Shown here: positions 60,491 through 64,000 of the stretch, one piece after another
Numbering within the stretch: position 1 is the first letter of the stretch
Layout of the letters: each line of letters begins with the position of its first letter
From: Nocardioides sp. S5
GTDB taxonomy: Bacteria > Actinomycetota > Actinomycetes > Propionibacteriales > Nocardioidaceae
Direction of reading: 5' to 3'
DNA length: 64,000 nucleotides
NCBI RefSeq assembly: GCF_017310035.1
Contig: NZ_CP022296.1
Span: 3,162,001 to 3,226,000, forward strand
The notes under the pieces: generated by a model
What the model saw: only the letters and a program-made list of their open reading frames with translations
Database searches by the model: none
What the model was told of the DNA's origin: nothing
Translations under genes and position numbers: made by a program

Positions 60491-61032
60491 TCAGGCCGCG
60501 ACCTCGACCTCGTGCGCGACGAGCGCGTCGAGCGCACCGAGGAAGCGCTGCACGGCGGCCTCGTCCTCCAGCGGGTCGCCCGCGACGGCCGACTCGTCGA
60601 CGACGATGCCCTCGACGACGACCGCGCCGGCGATGGTGGCGGAGTGGCGGGCGTGCTCGTGCGACCACTCGTGGGGGTGGCGCCGATGGCCGCGAAGGGC
60701 TTGCCGACGATGGCGCCCTGGCCGTAGGGGCGCGAGAGCCAGTCGATGGCGTTGTTGAGCACCGCGGGCATGGTGCCGTTGTACTCCGGGGTGACGGCGA
60801 GGACGCGGTCCGCGGCCGCGACCGACTCGCGCAGCGCGGTGGCGCTCGCGGGGGCGGTCTCGCCGTCGATCTCCTCGTTGTAGAACGGGACGGCGTCGAG
60901 GCCCTCCACGACGTCGACGGTCACGCCGGCGGGCGCGTGGTCGCGCAGGTGCTCGGCGATGCGACGGTTGAGGCTCCCGGCGCGGGTGGAGCCCAGGAGG
61001 ACGGCGACGCGGGTCTGCTGGTCAGTGGTCAT
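60491..61032 (-). pseudogene. NADPH-dependent FMN reductase, frameshifted
   Basis: A flavodoxin-like FMN reductase (about 180 residues if intact). The first ~120 residues are normal: VAVLLGSTRAGSLNRRIAEHL and PEYNGTMPAVLNNAIDWLSRP. At about 60671-60677, in a run of five G (plus strand), the frame breaks: the remainder appears only in the next frame, reading HEWSHEHARHSATIAGAVVV and ending at 60491. An added base restores one open frame, and a few residues near the site also seem missing. Either a real frameshift or a sequencing error. It is divergent from the TetR gene and faces a palindromic operator at 61040-61059, so the pair is a typical regulator-reductase set. Confidence 0.75.
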
Positions 61033-61039
61033 GACCACT

Positions 61040-61059
61040 AAACGGACCGCGGTCCGTTT
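61040..61059. promoter_or_regulatory. TetR operator palindrome
   Basis: A perfect 20-bp palindrome AAACGGACCGCGGTCCGTTT, seven bases upstream of the reductase ATG and 44 bases from the tetR GTG. Its size and centre are typical for a TetR dimer site, probably for the divergent tetR product. The reductase transcript would be directly blocked. Confidence 0.75.
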
Positions 61060-61103
61060 CTATTCCTGCGGATCACCGGATTCCTCCACCTAGGCTGGCG
61101 CGC

Positions 61104-61691
61104 GTGACCCGACTGCTCCCGATGGCCGGCGAGCCCGCTCCCGAGCGGGCCGACGCTGCGCGCAACCGCGAGGCCATCCTCGCAGCCGCGCTGCGCCTGG
61201 TGCAGGCCCGAGGGGTCGACTGCGTGACCATGGAGAACGTCGCCTCCGAGGCGGGCGTGGGCAAGGGCACCGTCTTCCGGCGCTTCGAGACCCGCGAGGG
61301 CCTCATGGCAGCGGTGCTCAACGAGTCCGAGACCGCATGGCAGGCGAGCGTGATCTCCGGTCCGCCACCGCTCGGACCCGGCGCTCCCCCGCTGGATCGG
61401 CTGCTGGCCTTCGGCCACTCCCGACTGCGGACCAACGTCACCCATGCCGCGCTCATCAAGGCCGCGACCGGGTCGAGCTCGGCGCGCTCGCGGGCCGCGG
61501 CGTCCTTCGCGGTGATGCACGTGCGCCACCTGCTCGGCGAGCTCGGGGTCAGCGGCGACCTCCTCCTGCTCTCGATCGCGCTCCTGGCGCCGCTCGACGT
61601 CGTGGTCGTCGAGCAGCAGCAGGCCGACGACATCTCGCTCGAGCGCATCGAGGTCGGCTGGGACGACCTGGTGCGGCGCGTGGTGGGCTGA
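61104..61691 (+). CDS. TetR family transcriptional regulator
   Basis: A 195-residue TetR-type repressor. The helix-turn-helix is at about 20-65 (NREAILAAALRLVQARGVDCVTMENVASEAGVGKGTVFRRFETREGLMAAVL). The C-terminal ligand-binding domain is generic. GTG 61104 is preceded by TAGGCT (61091-61096) with a seven-base gap, suggesting a leaderless transcript. Probably controls the divergent FMN reductase via the 61040-61059 palindrome; the ligand may be a quinone or electrophile, but this is inferred from related sets only. Confidence 0.88.
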   Translation: MTRLLPMAGEPAPERADAARNREAILAAALRLVQARGVDCVTMENVASEAGVGKGTVFRRFETREGLMAAVLNESETAWQASVISGPPPLGPGAPPLDRLLAFGHSRLRTNVTHAALIKAATGSSSARSRAAASFAVMHVRHLLGELGVSGDLLLLSIALLAPLDVVVVEQQQADDISLERIEVGWDDLVRRVVG

Positions 61692-61712
61692 GCCCGACGG
61701 ACCGGGTCCGCC

Positions 61713-62072
61713 TCAGCCGACGGCGCTGAAGGTGATCAGCGCGCCACCGAACCAGACCACGGCGCCCGCCACCAGCGCGACGAGCGGGATCCACCAGGTC
61801 GAGCGGGCGCGGCGCCACCGCCTGACCACCCACGCGAGGGCCACCAGGAAGACCACGGCGGGCGAGAGCGCCGAGGTGAAGATCCCCACCGACATCAGGT
61901 CGGCGTTGCAGGCGTTGGCCATGCAGCCGTCGGAGGCCATCGAGGTGAGCAGGCCCATGAAGCCCGCGATCGGCACGAGCACCGCGAGGCCGACGAGGAG
62001 CAGGACGGTGACGACGCGGTCGGCCGGCGAGACCGCACGCGTCCGGTCGGCGTACGTCGCCTGTTCGCTCAC
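61713..62072 (-). CDS. Small membrane protein
   Basis: A 119-residue protein with three membrane helices (about 19-42, 58-80, 92-115). Between the first two is MASDGCMANACNADLMSVG with two cysteines, probably a periplasmic disulfide loop. Basic stretch RRWRRARSTW precedes the last helix. No known function. GTG 62072 is preceded by TAGGCT at a seven-base gap (62080-62085). Same strand as cimA, which ends 19 bases upstream of that GTG, but with its own promoter. Confidence 0.75.
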   Translation of the reverse strand: MSEQATYADRTRAVSPADRVVTVLLLVGLAVLVPIAGFMGLLTSMASDGCMANACNADLMSVGIFTSALSPAVVFLVALAWVVRRWRRARSTWWIPLVALVAGAVVWFGGALITFSAVG

Positions 62073-62091
62073 GCGGGCGAGCCTAGGTCAC

Positions 62092-63684
62092 TCAGCGGTG
62101 CTGGCGCCGCAGGCCGAACGTCAGCCCGTCGACGAGCGCGCCCCACGACGCCTCGATGACGTTGGCGCCCACGCCGACGGTCACCCACGACGACTCGCCG
62201 TCGGTGGTCTCGATGAGCACCCGCGTGATCGCGTCCGTGCCGTGGCCCTGGTCGAGGATGCGCACCTTGTAGTCGATCAGCTCGAACTTGGCGACCTCGG
62301 GGTAGGCCTGCCCGATGGCCTCGCGCAGGGCCGCGTCGAGGGCGTTGACCGGGCCGTTGCCCTCCCCCGTGACGACGTACCTCACGCCCTCGGCCCGGAG
62401 CTTCACCGTCGCCTCCGAGATGGCCTCGCCGTCGGTGCGGGTCTCGGTGATGACGCGCCACGACTCGACGTCGAAGTACGACGGACGCATCCCCTCGACC
62501 TCCTCGGCGAGCAGCAGCTCGAAGGACGCGTCGGCGGCCTCGAAGGTGTGGCCGTGCTGCTCCATCTCCTTGACGCGTGCGGTGACGCGGGTGACGAGCT
62601 CCCTCATCTCGGGCGAGCCGTCGGAGAGGTCGTAGCCGAGCTCTCGACCCTTCAGCTCGATCGACGCACGACCGGCCATGTCGGAGACGAGCAGGCGCAT
62701 GTCGTTGCCGACGACCAGCGGGTCGAGGTGCTGGTAGAGGTTCGGGTCGACCTTGATCGCGCTGGCGTGCAGCCCCGCCTTGTGCGCGAACGCCGAGGTG
62801 CCGACGTACGGCTGGCGCGAGGCGGGCGGGACGTTGGTGACCTCCGCGACGGCGTGGGCGATGCGGGTCGCCTCGCGCAGCAGGCCCTGGGGCAGGACGC
62901 TGCGGTCCAGCTTGAGCTCGAGGTTGGCCACGACCGTGACGAGGTCGGCGTTGCCGGTGCGCTCGCCGTAGCCGTTGATGCAGCCCTGCACGTGCGTCGC
63001 ACCTGCCGCGACCGCGGCCAGCGAGTTGGCGACCGCGCAGCCGCTGTCGTTGTGGGCGTGGATGCCCACGCGCGCCCCCGTCGTCTCGATCACGTCGAGC
63101 ACCACGTCGGAGACCCAGTCGGGCAGCATGCCGCCGTTGGTGTCGCAGAGCGCCACCACCTCCGCGCCGGCCTCGGCGGCGGTGCGCAGCACCTCGAGGG
63201 CGTACGCCCGGTTGCCGCGGTAGCCGTCGAAGAAGTGCTCGGCGTCGAGGAAGACCGTCTGTCCCTCCTCGCGCAGGTGGGTCACGGTGTCGCGCACCAT
63301 CGCGAGGTTCTCCTCCAGCGTGGTGCGCAGCGCGAGCTCCACGTGGCGGTCGTGGGACTTCGCGACCAGCGTGACCACACCGGCTCCGCTGTCGCGCAGG
63401 GCCGCGACCAGCGGGTCGTCGGCAGCGCGTACGCCGGCGCGGCGGGTCGCACCGAAGGCGGCGAGCCGCGCGTGGCGCAGGTCCAGCTCGGCCGCAGCGC
63501 GGCGGAAGAACTCGGTGTCCTTGGGGTTCGCACCCGGCCACCCGCCCTCGATGTAGCCCACGCCCAGGTCGTCGAGCTGCCGGGCGATGCTGAGCTTGTC
63601 CGCGACCGAGAGGTTGAGGCCCTCCTGCTGGGCGCCGTCGCGCAGGGTGGTGTCGTAGACGTGGAACGCGCCGTGGAGGTCCAT
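62092..63684 (-). CDS. cimA: Citramalate synthase
   Basis: A 530-residue enzyme of the isopropylmalate synthase/citramalate synthase family: pyruvate plus acetyl-CoA gives (R)-citramalate, which is a route to 2-oxobutyrate and isoleucine that avoids threonine. The HMGL-like TIM barrel has YDTTLRDGAQQEGLNLSVADK (near 10-30), YIEGGWPGANPKD and HAHNDSGCAVANSLAAVAAG with metal-binding histidines; the C-terminal LeuA dimerisation/regulatory domain (about 400-520) follows, likely for isoleucine feedback. The signature GYGERTGNADL is present. ATG 63684 has GAGAGAAGA upstream. It is preceded by a leader peptide and terminator (63724-63805). Confidence 0.94.
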   Translation of the reverse strand: MDLHGAFHVYDTTLRDGAQQEGLNLSVADKLSIARQLDDLGVGYIEGGWPGANPKDTEFFRRAAAELDLRHARLAAFGATRRAGVRAADDPLVAALRDSGAGVVTLVAKSHDRHVELALRTTLEENLAMVRDTVTHLREEGQTVFLDAEHFFDGYRGNRAYALEVLRTAAEAGAEVVALCDTNGGMLPDWVSDVVLDVIETTGARVGIHAHNDSGCAVANSLAAVAAGATHVQGCINGYGERTGNADLVTVVANLELKLDRSVLPQGLLREATRIAHAVAEVTNVPPASRQPYVGTSAFAHKAGLHASAIKVDPNLYQHLDPLVVGNDMRLLVSDMAGRASIELKGRELGYDLSDGSPEMRELVTRVTARVKEMEQHGHTFEAADASFELLLAEEVEGMRPSYFDVESWRVITETRTDGEAISEATVKLRAEGVRYVVTGEGNGPVNALDAALREAIGQAYPEVAKFELIDYKVRILDQGHGTDAITRVLIETTDGESSWVTVGVGANVIEASWGALVDGLTFGLRRQHR

Positions 63685-63723
63685 CGGTCTTCTCTCGGTC
63701 GGGCTGCTGGGTGCTCGGGAAAC

Positions 63724-63776
63724 AAAAAGACCTCCTGGGGTGCAGGAGGTCGGCGCGGCGGGGTGTCCCGCCGCGC
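63724..63776 (-). promoter_or_regulatory. cimA attenuator: two hairpins, second with U-run
   Basis: On the minus strand, directly after the leader peptide, come hairpin 1, GCGCGGCGGG-ACAC-CCCGCCGCGC (63753-63776; 10 bp, touching the leader stop codon), then hairpin 2, GACCTCCTG-CACCC-CAGGAGGTC (63729-63751; 9 bp) followed by TTTTTG (63723-63728). Hairpin 2 is an intrinsic terminator lying 40 bases before the cimA ATG, so readthrough is needed for cimA expression. By eye I found no alternative pairing that would open hairpin 2, so the exact switch is not resolved. Confidence 0.75.
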
Positions 63777-63805
63777 TAGGAAATGATGGTCGTGCTGGTG
63801 CTCAT
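63776..63805 (-). CDS. cimA leader peptide MSTSTTIIS
   Basis: A ten-codon frame ATG AGC ACC AGC ACG ACC ATC ATT TCC TAG encodes MSTSTTIIS, with two adjacent isoleucine and three threonine codons, directly before the two hairpins upstream of cimA. Isoleucine is the end product of the citramalate route, so ribosome stalling on the Ile pair would sense its scarcity. No ribosome binding site is seen; a CACGAT hexamer seven bases upstream may be the -10 of a leaderless transcript. Too short for normal gene finders. Confidence 0.65.
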   Translation of the reverse strand: MSTSTTIIS

Positions 63806-63944
63806 GGGATGAATCGTGCCACTGCGGCACCTTCCATGAGACGCGCGTCTCGCGATGCGGTCCCGACGGCTGCACCGGCCTTCCAGCAGGGAGGAACCCG
63901 ACCCCGCGACAGGGTCCGGCAGAAGACCCGTGGAGCGACCTCGG

Positions 63945-64000
63945 TCAGGCTTCGGACCCTGCACCCGGCGCGGAGGGACGCAGTACGGCCTGGATCTCGG
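63945..64000 (-). CDS. C-terminal end of a gene cut by the window
   Basis: An open minus-strand frame enters from the window edge and ends EIQAVLRPSAPGAGSEA at a TGA (63945-63947). Codon use fits neighbouring genes. Only 17 codons are visible, too few to name it. In related genomes branched-chain amino acid genes such as ilvE or leuB often precede cimA; this tail does not match either clearly. The 139 bases between it and the leader peptide include the 14-bp palindrome GAGACGCGCGTCTC (63838-63851). Confidence 0.4.
   Translation of the reverse strand, partial: EIQAVLRPSAPGAGSEA

Overview
The window is a contiguous piece of a very GC-rich chromosome from a high-G+C Gram-positive bacterium. Gene content and order point to an actinobacterium of the Nocardioides type: NdgR-type IclR regulator divergent from leuCD, the block plsC-gpsA / ddl / DUF3515 / thiL / rpmB, an HU protein with a lysine-alanine tail, the F420 gene cofC, a DUF1707 protein, and many leaderless genes. 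No rRNA, CRISPR array, prophage or insertion sequence was seen. The genus call is inference; the phylum is well supported.

Region 1 (0-13.6 kb, minus strand) is a nearly complete purine-ring degradation cluster. Read in the direction of transcription it encodes OHCU decarboxylase (coupled to the end of smc), 5-hydroxyisourate hydrolase, uricase, allantoinase, a PucG-type aminotransferase, an allantoate amidohydrolase-type enzyme, an RpiR regulator, the three xanthine dehydrogenase genes xdhA-xdhB-xdhC, guanine deaminase, a thioesterase and a small membrane protein. This takes guanine to urate, allantoin, allantoate and ureidoglycine. An inverted repeat beside the pucG -10 element is a good candidate RpiR operator. 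No purine permease or ureidoglycolate lyase lies in the window.

Region 2 (13.6-24.8 kb) holds smc, a secreted protein, a DUF1707 protein, a second class V aminotransferase next to a glycolate-oxidase-type flavoenzyme (probably glyoxylate/glycine metabolism), a tandem pair of paralogous methyltransferases with long charged helical tails, and an MFS exporter.

Region 3 (24.8-44.8 kb) is mostly conserved core: mutM, rnc, rpmF, DUF177, coaD, rsmD, recG, a DAK2 kinase, rpmB, thiL, an Lrp-type ligand-binding protein, a DUF3515 lipoprotein, ddl, a trans-sulfuration enzyme, an ECF sigma factor with a membrane partner, gpsA, plsC, cofC, hup, leuD, leuC and ndgR. A nested 84-bp inverted repeat sits between rpmB and thiL.

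Region 4 (44.8-53.8 kb) carries alkylation repair (ogt and an AdaA-AlkA fusion), a scar where a response regulator gene and a tctA permease gene are both truncated and joined head to head, uspA, tRNA-Glu(CUC), tRNA-Gln(CUG), a CPBP protease, gltX and a fumarylacetoacetase-family hydrolase.

Region 5 (53.8-64 kb) is an accessory stretch: a sulfotransferase, a pentapeptide-repeat protein, bioQ divergent from bioYMN across a perfect operator palindrome, an amidase, a frameshifted FMN reductase divergent from a TetR gene across a 20-bp palindrome, and finally cimA, preceded by a short Thr/Ile leader peptide and an intrinsic terminator that look like an isoleucine attenuator.
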